A stretch of 64,000 bases of DNA from Diospyros lotus (GCF_014633365.1 NC_068344.1:31003170-31067169); one strand, 5' to 3'; numbered from the stretch's first letter, positions 10,790 through 21,537 are shown. Made by a program: numbers and translations. The notes: generated by a model not told the origin, from the sequence alone.

Positions 10790-11505
10790 CAGAAGCAGGA
10801 GACATCCGGATGCCCAGATTAGCACAAAGCAAATGAAATCTGTTCTTAGGAAGACGTAAAAACATCAGCCAACTAATTAGATGTAAGAACATATCTAATC
10901 TCCACTTCACCCTTCTCAACCTTCTCTCGAATGAAATGAAGATCAATCTCAAAATGTTTAGTACGAGCATGAAATACCTAGTTTTCTACAATGCTCTTAG
11001 CTGCCATGTTGTCACTCCAAATAATTGGTGTAGGCCGAGATTTAAATCCCAACTCAGAGAACAAAGAAACCAGCCACATTATTTCGGTGACACCTTGAGC
11101 AATAGCTCGATACTGGGCCTCTCCAACTGATTGAGCTACAACTGTTTGTTTCCTTGAACTCCACACCACTAAATTGTTGCCAAGAAAAACACATACACCA
11201 CTGGTTGACTTCCTTGTAACTTTACAACCTGCATGATCAGCATCACAATAGACTACAAGTAGTAGATCAAAAGGAATTGGAGAGAAAAATAGTCCTTAGC
11301 CAACAGAACCTTTGAGGTAACGCAGTAAGTGTTTGCATGCCACCCAATGTTGCAGTTTAGGGGAGGAAAGAAACTAGCTAAGCTTGTTAACAACAAAGGA
11401 GATGTCAGGTCATGTGTAAGTCAAATATTGTAAGGAACCAATAATTGTCCTATACAATGAAGGATTAGAAAACAGTTCACCCTCAGATGTTAAGGCACCA
11501 GTGGA
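10790..11505 (-). pseudogene. Copia RT C-terminus and RNase H (minus half of chimera)
   Basis: On the minus strand from 11505, copia RT end motifs are seen (TIIGSLQYLT, then PDISFVV, then HWVACKHLLRYLKG). Then come YCDADHAGC and STSGVCVFLGNNLVVWSSRKQ, the start of RNase H; the typical SS.EAEYRA reads [29 protein letters not shown] and FIREKV follow (11050-10890). Stops replace a few Trp/Gln codons (for example in YT*PD). The frame decays near 10860. Normally this is the last ~240 codons of copia pol, and its position just before the polypurine tract is correct for a minus-strand element. Confidence 0.85.
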
Positions 11506-12080
11506 AGTCATAGGAGTGTCACAATGTTTGCATCCGTATGGGAGAATCTATGTTTCTCGTCATGTAGAATTCAATCTAGCTGAGTTTCCCTATATTCAGT
11601 TGTTTCATGCACCTGTGTTACCTTCTTCGTCATCCTCTGCCTCTGGTGGACTTTCCACCATTGTGTTTCAATCTCTTCCGTTGTCTAAATTCTCTAGAGG
11701 AGATCAGCCTGTGCATTCTTCTCCTATGGATACAAATGGTTGTCATGTCTCAGCCACTGTATCTCAATCCAGCTCAATGGCCACCCGATCTCAATCCCAG
11801 ATACCTACCCCTATACCTACCTCAGCTCCCTCTATTCATCCTATGCAAACCCGGTCCAAGACCAAACTTCTTGCTTCTCTTCATTCTTCTCCTTATGTCC
11901 TTGTTAGTTCCCTAGAACCTACTTCAGTTAGTGAGGCCTTGTTAGATTCCCAGTGGGTTCAGGTTATGACTGATGAGTTTTCAGCTTTGCAACGCAACCA
12001 TACATGGGATTTGGTTCCCTTTTCTACTGATTTGAATCTAATTGGTTGCAAAGGGGTGTTTAAAGTGAAGTATAGCTCTG
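11506..12080 (+). pseudogene. Copia integrase C-terminus to RT start (plus half of chimera)
   Basis: An open frame of about 190 codons on the plus strand. HPYGRIYVSRHVEFNLAEFP is the conserved copia integrase tail. A Ser/Pro/Thr-rich linker follows, then MQTRSKTK, SVSEALLDSQW, MTDEFSALQRNHTWDLVP and IGCKGVFKVKYSSD, the standard entry to copia RT. It is uninterrupted apart from its ends. The frame runs straight into the complement of the primer-binding site: the codons for SSD are also the start of the GCTCTGATACCA site. It is therefore inverted relative to the LTRs and primer site of the element that contains it. Not functional alone. Confidence 0.85.
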
Positions 12081-12086
12081 ATACCA
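12075..12086 (-). other. Primer-binding site of chimeric copia
   Basis: The complement is TGGTATCAGAGC, a perfect Met-tRNA site adjoining the LTR at 12087. It overlaps the final codons of the plus-strand pol half. Confidence 0.9.
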
Positions 12087-12340
12087 TGTTAAAATACAAT
12101 ATCACCGAGAAACAAATCAGAGAGGAATAGAGAGAGAACTGATATTGTATTAACTTTGTTCTCAATACAGAAAATGAGTACTATGCTGATATATATAATT
12201 AGCCAGCCTCTGATCAAGACATACCGCATAAAGCCATCTCTTAACTTATAACCAACAAGCTTAACAAAAAGCTAACAGAAAAACTAAACATAGAAAAGAC
12301 TAACTAAAGTTTAGTTAGTCACGTCACGTGATCTCCAACA
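12087..12340 (-). repeat. 5' LTR of chimeric copia
   Basis: A 254-bp copy of 10383-10647, TGTTAAAATAC to ATCTCCAACA. The close match to its partner indicates a relatively recent insertion compared with other elements here. Confidence 0.9.
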
Positions 12341-12621
12341 CTCGTGTGGATCCTTGACTCTCTTTTTGATGCATGACAAAAAAGGGGGGAGAAATTGGAT
12401 GTTATATGACTAGGATTGATTAGTTTTGAGAGAGATGAGGGAAATATGACTAGGATTAATGAATTATTTGGATGTTTAACTAGTTGACTAGAATGATAAT
12501 TTGCTTTTGAGATAATACCTTATTTTAACTACGTTAACTTGGATGATCTTTTGACCTATCTTGTTGATTGATATCTTAACTTGGATGTTATCTTGTTTTG
12601 AGATAATAATCATGACGTATT
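12341..12621 (+). other. 3' untranslated tail of a Sirevirus-like element
   Basis: It contains GACAAAAAAGGGGGGAGAAATTG (12374-12396), like the sequence at 18569-18591 just before the polypurine tract of the intact family member. Two ATGACTAGGATT repeats and TAACTTGGATG repeats follow. It is probably the continuation of the accessory-ORF region interrupted at 10383. Confidence 0.45.
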
Positions 12622-13430
12622 TGTTGTTTTTCTCTTTGATATTGTTTTGATGATGAAAAACATTTTTAATATTATACATCTTCATGATTCTTTACTTCTT
12701 GCACCTAAATCATTTTATAAGCACCTTAATGAAAATCATATCTAATGCCAAAACAGGTTTTCAATATCCTTGATGGCATTTGGAAAAACAAGTTTTAGTG
12801 AAAAAGAATATCTTACATTTGATTTATCAAACTTGATCGTGTAGCACTTGAATATCAAAACTATGTTTTTAAAATATAAGGCTAAGCTGTCGATTGCTTA
12901 TGCTATTAGATTGACTGTTTATGCTTGTGTTGTTGACCGGCTTTATAAGCCAGTCAATCGATCTATTGCATACTCTCAGCTAGCCACTATTGATTGCTAC
13001 TACACCAAATCCGATCGACTGTTTTCATCCTAGTTGACCGTTTTTGCACTTCATGTAGACCGTTTCTTTAGGGTTTACTCTAACCGATCGACCGTTTCTT
13101 AAGCTTGTCGACCGTTTTCATCGCAGATGTCTTTAATGGCTAGTTTTGCAGGTCATTTATTGCGACCAACAACCAATAAATTCAAAGGCCGTGAGAAACC
13201 TATAAATACTAGCATGATGGTGCATTTGAAGGGTTAGAGAAACCACTGCAAGGTTCAAGTTTTACAATTCTATTGAAGTGCTCTAACGTTTTCAAATTTT
13301 TCTCGCAAAAAGGCTTTATATATCATTTTTATCATTTGTTTAAGCCTTTGCCTATAATTTTTGAGAGACATTGTAATTGGGGGATTTATCTCTCAGATCA
13401 TCTCTTGTGTAAATTACATTATGGACTAAG
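12622..13430 (+). repeat. 5' LTR, truncated at its 3' side
   Basis: It aligns with 18630 to about 19395 of the 3' LTR, then switches near 13430 to gag coding sequence. About 360 bp of LTR, the primer-binding site and the Gag N-terminus are missing. A TATAAATA box lies at 13201. GTTGACC/GTCGACCG motifs cluster at 12930-13120. Confidence 0.8.
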
Positions 13431-13578
13431 AGAGACATTTTATAGTGATGATGAGGATATAACATTATTGACTAAGAAATTTAACAAATTTTTGAAGAGA
13501 GGTAAATTCAATCAAAGAAAGAACTTCAAAAAGGATAAAGAACATAAAGAGGAAGGTGCATCTAAATTTCTTGTGTAA
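13430..13578 (+). pseudogene. Gag C-terminal fragment
   Basis: About 50 codons reading ETFYSDDEDITLL, then KKFNKFLKRGKFN and a Lys-rich tail ending at TAA. This is the basic segment that normally precedes the zinc knuckle in Sirevirus-like Gag; the zinc knuckle is missing. Upstream it is fused to LTR sequence. A 20-bp segment here (13467-13486) reappears inverted at 13600-13619. Confidence 0.65.
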
Positions 13579-13638
13579 AATATCTCTCAGATCATCTCTT
13601 GTTAAATTTCTTAGTCAATTTGTTTTTGACAGGTTGAT

Positions 13639-16600
13639 ATGGTGAGGAGCAAGTGGTTCTTGGATAGTGACTGCTCAAAGCACATGACAGGAGATGAGTG
13701 CCTATTCAACTCCATCACTTATAAAATGGAGGAAATGTTGTCTACGGAGACAACTTCAAGGGTAAAATACTTGGTATAGGTACTATTTTTTTTTCCAACG
13801 TATTACTTGAGAATGTAGTGGGATAAAGGCTGGATATGTTGTTGTTGTTGTTGTTTTGTATTACTTGAGAATGTATTCTTTGTTGAAGGCCCAAAACATA
13901 ATTTGCTTAGTATAAGTCAATTGTGTGATAAAGGTCATAAAGTATGTTTTAATTCAAATACATGTGAAGTTGTTTGTTTGAAATCAAATGAATCTAAGTT
14001 AGTAGGAAATAGGGTAGGAAATGTTTATGTGGTATATTAAGATATTCCCTCATCAAACATTGAGAGTTGCCTAACTATAATTTCTCAAAACTCTTGGTTA
14101 TGGTATAATAGATTAAGACATACTAGTATGAGCATCCTAACAAAACTCTCCAAAAATGATCTTGTTAGAGGATTGCCAAACATAAAATTTGAGAAAGATC
14201 ATATGTGTGATGCCTATATGAAGGGAAAACAAATTAGTGAATCCTTCAAAAATGAAGTTTCAACCTCTAGGCCTCTAGCACTACTTCATTTAGATCTTTT
14301 TGGTCTTACAAGAACTCAAAGTCTAGGCGGTAAACAATATGTGTTTGTTATAGTAGATGACTACACTAGATTCGCTTGGGTAATATTTCTTGCCTCTAAG
14401 AGTGAAACATTTAGGTCATTTGAAAATTTTTGAAGAAGTGTTCAAAATGATAAAGGTCTAACTAGTTCCAAAATTAGAAGTGATTATGGGGAGGAATTTG
14501 AAAATGAACAATTCAAATGTTCTTGTGAAGAAAATGGTTTTGAACAAAATTTCTCATGTGCTAGAATACCTCAACAAAACGGGGTTGTTGAAAGAAAAAA
14601 TAGAACTCTACAAGAAATGGTTAGAACCATGCTTTGTGACAAAAATATTCCTAAATATTTTTGGGCGGAAGCCGTAAATACATCCTGTTATATTCTAAAT
14701 AGGGTTTTCATAAGACCTGTTTTAAAGAAAATCCCCTATGAGTTATATAAAGGTAAAAGACCAAACATATCTTATTTCCACATCTTTGGAAGAAAATGTT
14801 TTATTTTAAATAATGAAAAAGACATCTTAGGAAAATTTGATGCCAAGGGTGATGAAGACATTTTTCTAGGTTATTCCTCACAAAGTAAGGCTTATAGAGT
14901 ATTTAACAAAAGAACAATAGTAGTAGAAGAATCAATCCATGTGCTCGATGATTTAAACGTTTATCTACCAAAGCCATATGAAGAATGCAAAGATGAATTA
15001 AATCAAAATCTTGAAAAACTCTCATTAGAACATAAGGAAGAAAATCTCTCAAGTGAAAATATCATTAATGAAGAGAACACAATCCATGAGGAAAAGGAAC
15101 CCTCATTCCCATGAGAAAGGAAATATGTAGAAAACAATGAAATCATTGGAGATCCTTCTAAAGGAATTAGGACTAAGTTCTCAATTACAAATGAATGTAG
15201 ATTCGTTGCATTTTTATCTCAAATTGAACCCAAAAACATAAAGGAAGCCCTAGAAGATGAAAATTGGATCATTACCATGCAAGAGGAGCTAAATCAATTT
15301 GAAAGAAATGAAGTATGAAATTTGGTTTCAAAACCTATAGGTGACCCAACAATAGGAACCAAGTGGGTATTTAGAAACAAAATGGATGAAAGTGGAGTTG
15401 TGATTAGAAATAAAGCAAGATTAGTAGCTCAAGAATATAGTCAAGAAGAACGAATAGATTATGATGAAACTGATGCCCCTATAGCTAGGTTAGAAGCAAT
15501 TAGGATGTTATTAGCATTTGCACGTCGTAAGAATTTTAAACTTTTCCAAATGGATGTGAAAAATGCTTTCCTAAATGGATATATAAATGAGGAGGTATAT
15601 GTGGAACAACCTCCCGGTTTGGAAAATGCTTACCATGAAAATCATGTTTCAAACTTACCAAGGCTTTGTATGGTTTAAAACAAGCCCCTAGGCTTGGTAT
15701 GAAAGACTTAGCAAATTCCTATTAGAAAAATACTTTAAAAAAGGAAATCTAGACACAACACTTTTCATTAAAACACATAACAAGGATATCCTAGTGGTCC
15801 AAATCTATGTAAAAGACATAATCTTTGGAGCCTCAAATGAAACCTTATGTGATGAATTTGCAAAGCTAATGCAATGGGAATTTGAGATGAGTATGATGGG
15901 ACAATTGAAGTATTTTCTTGGTTTACAAATTAGACAAGGAAATGAAGGGATTTTTATATCTCAAAAAAAATATATAAAGGATCCTCTTAAAAGATTTAAC
16001 ATGCACGATAGCAAGCCTATTGCTACACTAATTAGTAGTTCTCATATCTTGACAAAGATGAATTAGGAAAATCAATAGCTATTAAATTGTATAGGAATAA
16101 GATTGGATCCTAACTTTATTTGACCGCAAGTATGCAAGACATTATGTTTAGTGTTTCCTTGTGTGCTAGATTTCAATCCAATCCTAAAGAGTCTCATTTA
16201 AAGGCCGTAAATGGATTTTTAGATATTTAAAAGGATCATCAAATCTTGAATTATTCTATCCTAAATCAAATAAGTTTGATTTAGTTGCCTACACCGATGC
16301 CGACTATGATGGATGTAAGATATCAAGAAGAACACTAGTGGCTCATGTCAATTTTTAGGTAATTGTTTGATATCTTGGTCTAGTAGAAAACAAAACAGGT
16401 TTGCTCTATCATCCACTGAAGCTAAATATGTAGTAGTTGGAAGTTGTGCACAAATTCTTGGGATAAAACATCAATTTGAGGATTACAGAATAATACTTCA
16501 TAATATTCGAATAAAATGTGACAATACAAGTGCAATATCTTTAACAAAAAAACTTATATTCCATGCAAGAAAAAAACATATTGAGGTAAAACATCATTTT

Positions 16601-16700
16601 ATTAGAGATCATGTCCAAAAAGGAGATATCAAATTGAATTTATAAACACAAATCACCAAATAGCTGATATTTTTACAAAACCATTAGATAAAATCAAATT
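13639..16700 (+). pseudogene. Broken copia pol: protease, integrase, RT, RNase H
   Basis: Domains in order on the plus strand. Protease at 13651: WFLDSDCSKHMTG, where the DSG Gly is Asp. GAG-pre-integrase follows at 13880-14230 (PKHNLLSISQLCD, then WYNRLRH). The integrase core is at 14266-14640 (LHLDLFGLTRT, VDDYTRFAWV, NGVVERKNRT), with frame breaks at 14432 and near 14490. Its tail (YFHIFGRKCFIL, DIFLGYS) runs to about 14960. RT runs from 15240 (PKNIKEALEDENW; GTKWVFRNKMDESG; FQMDVKNAFLNGYI). The YVDD active site at 15808 is YVKD. RNase H is at 16367-16660 (SWSSRKQNRFALSSTEAKYV; HIEVKHHFIRDHV). At least eight stops or frameshifts were seen. In life this polyprotein copies and integrates the element; here it cannot. 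Confidence 0.9.
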
Positions 16701-16859
16701 TGAATTTTTTTGAAGTGAACTAAGAATGATTGAATCATGATATGTTAACTATGTGTTATTTTATGTGTGGGATTGTGTTTCTTATGTCTTTCATTTAAGT
16801 GATAAATGTGGTTAAAATTTATTTTAAATTTGTGTGCAAAATTTTTAAATATTTGAAGA

Positions 16860-17060
16860 AGCAAAGTGGAAATTGTCGATTGGTAAAGCTTATATTGTTG
16901 ACCGTTTCTACCCAAATTGTTAACTGAATGAATGAGACTGTCGACCATTTGGACTTGCTTGACAGTCATTTGTGAACTAAGTGAAAACGGTCAACCGATT
17001 TAACCCATACTATCAATCGTTTCTATCGAGAATATAAAAGGCCAGGTGACCGATGGATTG
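16860..17060 (+). promoter_or_regulatory. LTR-like motif array with TATA box before the accessory ORF
   Basis: Repeated GTTGACCGTTTC, GTCGACCATTT, GGTCAACCGATT and GTGACCGATGG motifs resemble the array in this element's own LTRs (12900-13120, 18890-19130). A TATAAAAG box follows at 17033-17040. The accessory ORF starts ~140 bp downstream, after a CT-rich leader. This suggests an internal promoter; it is an inference from motif content. Confidence 0.45.
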
Positions 17061-17181
17061 CTCATTTCACAAAAACCGTCTCTTTTCCCTCAGTCGATTC
17101 TCTCCTTGCTCCCCACACCCTGTTTGATTGATCTCTCTTTTTCAATCAATTTTCCAATTGATTTAGCCTTAAATCCATCAA

Positions 17182-18301
17182 ATGGCATGAACCAAACACC
17201 CATTGGTTTCGAGAAACCCTAGTTCCAACAAACCGTTGGACATTCAACGTCTCATGGACAACCCACACATGGAGCGGTTCTCATCACTCTTTGGGTCTCA
17301 AGATGTCCTCGGTAGGTTCCTTGACATTCCCTTTCTCGAGTCCATTCAATTTCCTTACATAGAAAATTTTAGGAATTTTGGTTGGATGGACTTTATCTCG
17401 TTCAATAGAGACATTTATGTTGATGTCGTTAGGGTGGGTTGCTCAAATGCCTCAAATGTTTTCCACGATCATGTTTCAGAAATTTGTTTTAAGACTAAAG
17501 TTTGTGGAAAATCCTTTGAAGTCAACACCTCTCTTATCCATAATCTTTTTGGCATTCTCAAGGGTGGTCTAGGTTATCAATCACGGTCGTTCAATTTTGT
17601 TGAAGCCACTTAGGTTGTATTTGAAGATGAAACACTCACTCATTACATTGACTCCGTGTCTCAGCTATTTATGTGTAACTGTCTTCTCCATTTGATTTGT
17701 GTCCACATCCTTATCTCTAAAAAGGGCAATTTTGTCGAAGTCACCAAAGAAGACCTATGGCTCATGTACAACATAATTACTCCTCAATGCGTCGATCCTG
17801 TTCCATTATTCTTAACCAAATGATTAGCGCCTTCACTAGCAAAACTAGATGCAGTATGGCTTTGAGTACCATTCTAGACACTAAGGTAGAAAATCTTGGA
17901 AATATTAAGCGTCTATCAACCCATCTCAATACCTAAATCAAGCCTCTGTAGTACGTATGGAATACAAAGAGGACAGCGAGGGGAGATGGGTTAAGTCAAA
18001 GAAGAGGAAGGAAGTTCATATTTCTGAGGATGAGGAAGACTAGCCTCCGCCTCCTCCTCTTCTGTCCAAGCTGCCTCAGCCCGTGGGAGATTCCTCACAG
18101 CATCAGGATGATCTCCAGCTCTTTGTGCACAACATGGAAAACCTCAAGTTCGAGGTCAACGATCTTAGAAGAGAGATTCGGGACATCTGTAGTCGGCAAG
18201 AGGAGATGTCGGCTCAGATGACGCAGTTTATGGAGACCATCATCTCCCGTTTGCCACCACCTGCATCGTCCTCTTCTCCACAGTCGTCACCCGAGTCTTA
18301 G
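17182..18301 (+). pseudogene. Accessory ORF downstream of pol, coiled-coil C-terminus
   Basis: The start is taken at ATG 17182; codon 3 is TGA, after which the frame stays open to 17615 (about 140 codons). It includes HMERFSSLFGSQDVLGRF and a VCGKSFEVNTSLIHNLFG block. After a stop at 17614 the related frame continues (HYIDSVSQLF.., LLHLICVHILISKKGNF). A final 3' part in another frame ends at TAG 18301. This 3' part has an acidic/basic patch, a Pro-rich run and a coiled-coil-like segment (18130-18250: MENLKFEVNDLRREIRD, then SRQEEMSAQMTQFME), then a Ser/Pro tail. It sits where Sireviruses carry an 'env-like' ORF, but I see no signal peptide or membrane span. It resembles the uncharacterised 'putative plant transposon protein' group. 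Function is unknown. Confidence 0.6.
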
Positions 18302-18616
18302 ATTTTTTTTTTTTTTTTTTGTTCACACATTTTGTACCCTTGTATGTTTTTGCTCTTTGATGGGTGTGTTTCCTATACATTGCTCTTATGTCTCATGTAT
18401 TGAACACTTGTTTCGAATAGCATGTTGAATGAATGTTGTGTTTTATCTATGCATTCCATTGCCTTATTGCTCTTGTGACTTATGTTTGCTTGTTCGTATG
18501 TTTAAGGCCAAGTTTATATTAAGGGGAAGTTTTTGGTAGAATTCATTTTTAAATCCTTTTTGAATCAAGACAAAAAAGGGGGTGAAATTGATATGTTAGT
18601 AAGTTTTGTCATCATA

Positions 18617-18629
18617 AAAAGGGGGAGAT
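18617..18629 (+). other. Polypurine tract
   Basis: AAAAAGGGGGAGA lies directly before the 3' LTR start TGTTG at 18630. A second purine run (AAAAAAGGGGGTGAAA) lies 40 bp upstream and may be an auxiliary tract. Confidence 0.85.
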
Positions 18630-19754
18630 TGTTGTTTTGCTCTTTGATATTGTTTTGATGATGAAAAACATTTTTAATATTATATATCTTTGTGATTCTT
18701 TACTTGGTGCACCTAAATCATTTTACAAGCACCATAATGAAAATCATATCCAATGCCAAAATACGTTTTCAATATCATTGATGGCATTTGGAAAAACAAG
18801 TTTTACTGTAAAAGAATCTCTTGTATTTGATTTATCAAACTTCATATAGCACTTGAATATCAAAACCATGTTTTTAAAATATAAGGCCAAGTTGTCAACC
18901 GCTTATGCTATCCAGTCAACCATTTCTGCTTGTGCTGTCGACCGGTTTTACAAGACAATTGACTGATTTGTTGCATGCTCTTGGCCAGCCATTATCGACC
19001 GCTACTGCAACAAATATGGTCAATCGTCTTCATCCTAGTCAATCGCTTTTGCACTTCATGTCAACGGTTTCTTTAGGGTTTGCTCTAACCGGTCGATCGT
19101 TTCTTAAGCTTGTTGACCGTTTTCATCACAGATGTCTTTAACGGCTAGTTTTACAGATCATTTATTACAACAAACGACTAATAAATTCAAAGTCGTGAGA
19201 AACCTATAAATACCAGCATGATGGTGCATTTGAAGGGTTAGAGAAACTATTGCAAGCTTCAAGTTTTACAATTCTATTCAAGTGCTCTAACGTTTTCAAA
19301 TTTGTATCATTTGTTTAAGCTTTTGTGTATAATTTTTGAAAGACATTGTAACTAGGAGATTTATCTTAGATTATCTCTTGTGTAAAATTCATTGTACATT
19401 GCCTAGTAAGGTTGCTAGAGGGCCTACTTTGGTAAGTAAAAGGTTGTAATCCTAGTTGTGATACTAGAGGGCCTACTTAGGATCAAGTAAGAGATTTTAG
19501 TGATTGTTTAAAATCCTTAGTGAGGAGCTAAGGTAGTGGATTAGGCCGGTTGAGCTGAACCACTGTAAATCACTTATCGTTTTCGCACTTATCATTCATT
19601 TCCTCGATCTTCTTAAGCATCACTTTTAATCACCATCGTTTTGCACTAAAACCTCATCAATAGGAAAAAAATATTTAGCTTAATCAAATTTTTAAAAACA
19701 CCCAATTCAACCCCCCTCTTGGGTGTGTGATGCCATTATTTATACAACCTAACA
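18630..19754 (+). repeat. 3' LTR, family 1, complete
   Basis: 1125 bp from TGTTGTTTTGCTC to ACCTAACA. The terminus is confirmed by the independent remnant at 9977. A TATAAATA box lies at 19205. Many GTCAACC/GTCGACCG motifs occur at 18890-19130. Pairs of CTAGAGGGCCTACTT repeats occur at 19414-19476. Confidence 0.9.
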
Positions 19755-19759
19755 ATATT

Positions 19760-19902
19760 GATTATATCTTGGCCTGTATAGGTGTTTGTTAGTACTCTCA
19801 TTTGATAGCCTAAATGAGGCTTGTTTTCATACAAGAAGGCATTTCCTGTAGGAGAGAGAATGACCATGTATGATGATTTTTTCATCATAAAAAAAGAGAG
19901 TT
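19760..19902 (+). other. 3' internal tail and polypurine tract of a second element
   Basis: Noncoding sequence ending in CATCATAAAAAAAGAGAG (19884-19901), a polypurine tract immediately before the LTR start at 19903. It belongs to an element whose body was replaced or displaced by the family 1 insertion at 12622-19754. Confidence 0.6.
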
Positions 19903-21523
19903 TGTTAAGCTCAAGGGAACAATCAATGATTTTTTATTATAACAAAAAATGTTTAAAGACTATTTCTTGTCAAATTAAAAGAAAATGAAGTTTTTCTCAA
20001 AGCATTTCAAACCTTATGTTTGCCTCAAAAACTAAAAAATTCTTTGAAGCCTTTAATAAATTGAAATAGCTAAAATAACATATTTTCTCACTTAAGTATC
20101 TCTCAAAATCTCCAAAATAAAAAATCATATTTTTGAAAAATCTCATGAAGTTTGGTAAACTAAAGTCATGTTTTGATCTACCAAAGACGCTCAAATAATT
20201 GCCTTCTAAATAGGTAACTGTTTTGGTTGACCAAGGTCAAAATCCGGTCACCCAAAGTAACATAGAATGTAATATAAAATTTTCAATCTTGTTTGTCAAC
20301 TAAAGTTGGGTAGTGTGTCTTCCAACACTTGGCTCATCAATTTAATCGACCAATGTCATGTAAATGGTTGATTGAAGTCGTCCAATTATCTAAATACATT
20401 TTATCAAGGACTACTTAATCAACCAAAGAGAAGTCTTTAATCAACCAAAGACTTGTAATATAAGACAAGGTGAGACCCAAAACAAGTTTAGTTGACCAAA
20501 GGTCTGTCTTTGGTTGACCAAAGTCTATCAAATCCTCTTAAATAGTCTTTAAAGAAGATGTTCTCTAAAAGGTTTTTGGTCTTGAACATCAATCAAAATA
20601 CACCCATATTTCATTATTTTATCTATATTTGTCTAAGATATCATTTCTCTTTATATTTTTTGTATGATTTATTATAGTCAAACAAATTTTCCCATTTGGT
20701 TTAGGAGACAAACCTGTCTTTTCCTCTGTCTCGCTAAGCATTTTCATTGAAATGTGGTTTGATAGATTATCGTTCTATTATTTCATTTTTGTTGTCTAAC
20801 ATTAATTATCTTTGATCTAATTTCACAATTTCCTATTAACCTATTACATGAAACAAATTATTTGAACGCCTATAAGCCATTTTCTCTACAAAGCTAAAGA
20901 GATTTTAAGTTACAAAGTCATCAACAAATTCAAAATTTTCTCAAGCACTCAGAAGTCTCCAATGGCTAGAAGCAACTAAAGGTAGTGCAACAAGCATTTA
21001 CTCATTAATTAGCTCTCAAGTTGTGCGTTCAAAGCTGAAGGTGTTAAAGTTTTCAAGCATTCATTTGAGTTGTATCATTATTGTTTTAGCCTTCATATTT
21101 GATCTTTTAAAGGGTTGTAGTTCATTAATTGTATTTGACTCACTTGTGTGTGAAGAGATTTCACTTTGTGAGGGCTTTGACTTGTTACAAGAGTGTTCTC
21201 ATTAACAAGGGGATTGCAACGATATTCTAGCTCTTAAACAAAAACTAAGGTTATTAATATTATTTCTTAGTGAAACTTTCAAGCTTGTGCTAGAAGAGAA
21301 AGGGTGTAGACTCTTAAAACTGAACTTCTACAAGTCTAGTGTGTTTGTGTTTGATTGCTTTTATTCTTGTGTATTCTTAATCATCAGCAAAACACAATTA
21401 AAATTAAACTCACAATTCAAAAAGGTTTGGTAGAAAAATCATTAATTTTTTTATAAAACCCAATTGACCACTCCCCCCCCCCCCCAAAAAAAAAAAAAAA
21501 AAAAATTATTTTTCTGAGCAACA
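19903..21523 (+). repeat. LTR of family 2, 1.6 kb, complete
   Basis: It runs from TGTTAAGCTCAAGG after a polypurine tract to GAGCAACA before a primer-binding site. It contains several palindromic TTGGTTGACCAA and ATCAACCAAAG motifs (20220-20530), which contain the WRKY W-box core TTGAC. A C-run/A-run lies at 21473-21505. The minus-strand copy at 8169-8820 matches its last 650 bp. Confidence 0.8.
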
Positions 21524-21525
21524 AG

Positions 21526-21537
21526 TGGTATCAAAGC
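21526..21537 (+). other. Primer-binding site after family 2 LTR
   Basis: TGGTATCAAAGC, 2 bp after the LTR end; a Met-tRNA type site with one mismatch. It shows that this LTR also served as a 5' LTR. Confidence 0.85.

Larger units (their letters stand above)
10383..12340 (-). mobile_element. Chimeric Ty1/copia with inverted pol halves
   Basis: Two LTRs of ~260 bp in direct orientation bound 1.44 kb of interior. The primer-binding site at 12075-12086 and polypurine tract near 10650 make it a minus-strand element. The half near the 3' LTR encodes the RT end and RNase H on the minus strand. The half next to the primer-binding site encodes integrase end and RT start on the plus strand. Gag, protease and most of integrase are absent. 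The flanks CTTCT and CTCGT do not form a clear TSD. It lies inside the decayed accessory-ORF region of a larger element. Confidence 0.8.
12622..19754 (+). mobile_element. Sirevirus-like Ty1/copia element, family 1
   Basis: A 7.1-kb element: partial 5' LTR, gag fragment, pol, accessory ORF, polypurine tract and 1.1-kb 3' LTR. The ends are TGTTG..TAACA. Flanks GTATT (12617-12621) and ATATT (19755-19759) match at 4 of 5, an aged TSD. Long LTRs and a reading frame after pol are what points to a Sirevirus-like copia. The primer-binding site and most of gag are deleted, and all ORFs are broken. Confidence 0.8.

Noticed and set aside
11607..11915. 102-codon Leu/Pro-rich frame
   Set aside because: It is a shadow of the integrase-linker-RT frame at 11506-12080.
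17182..18301. Retroviral-type envelope gene
   Set aside because: The position fits, but there is no signal peptide, membrane span or cleavage site; only a coiled coil is visible. Described as an accessory ORF of unknown function instead.
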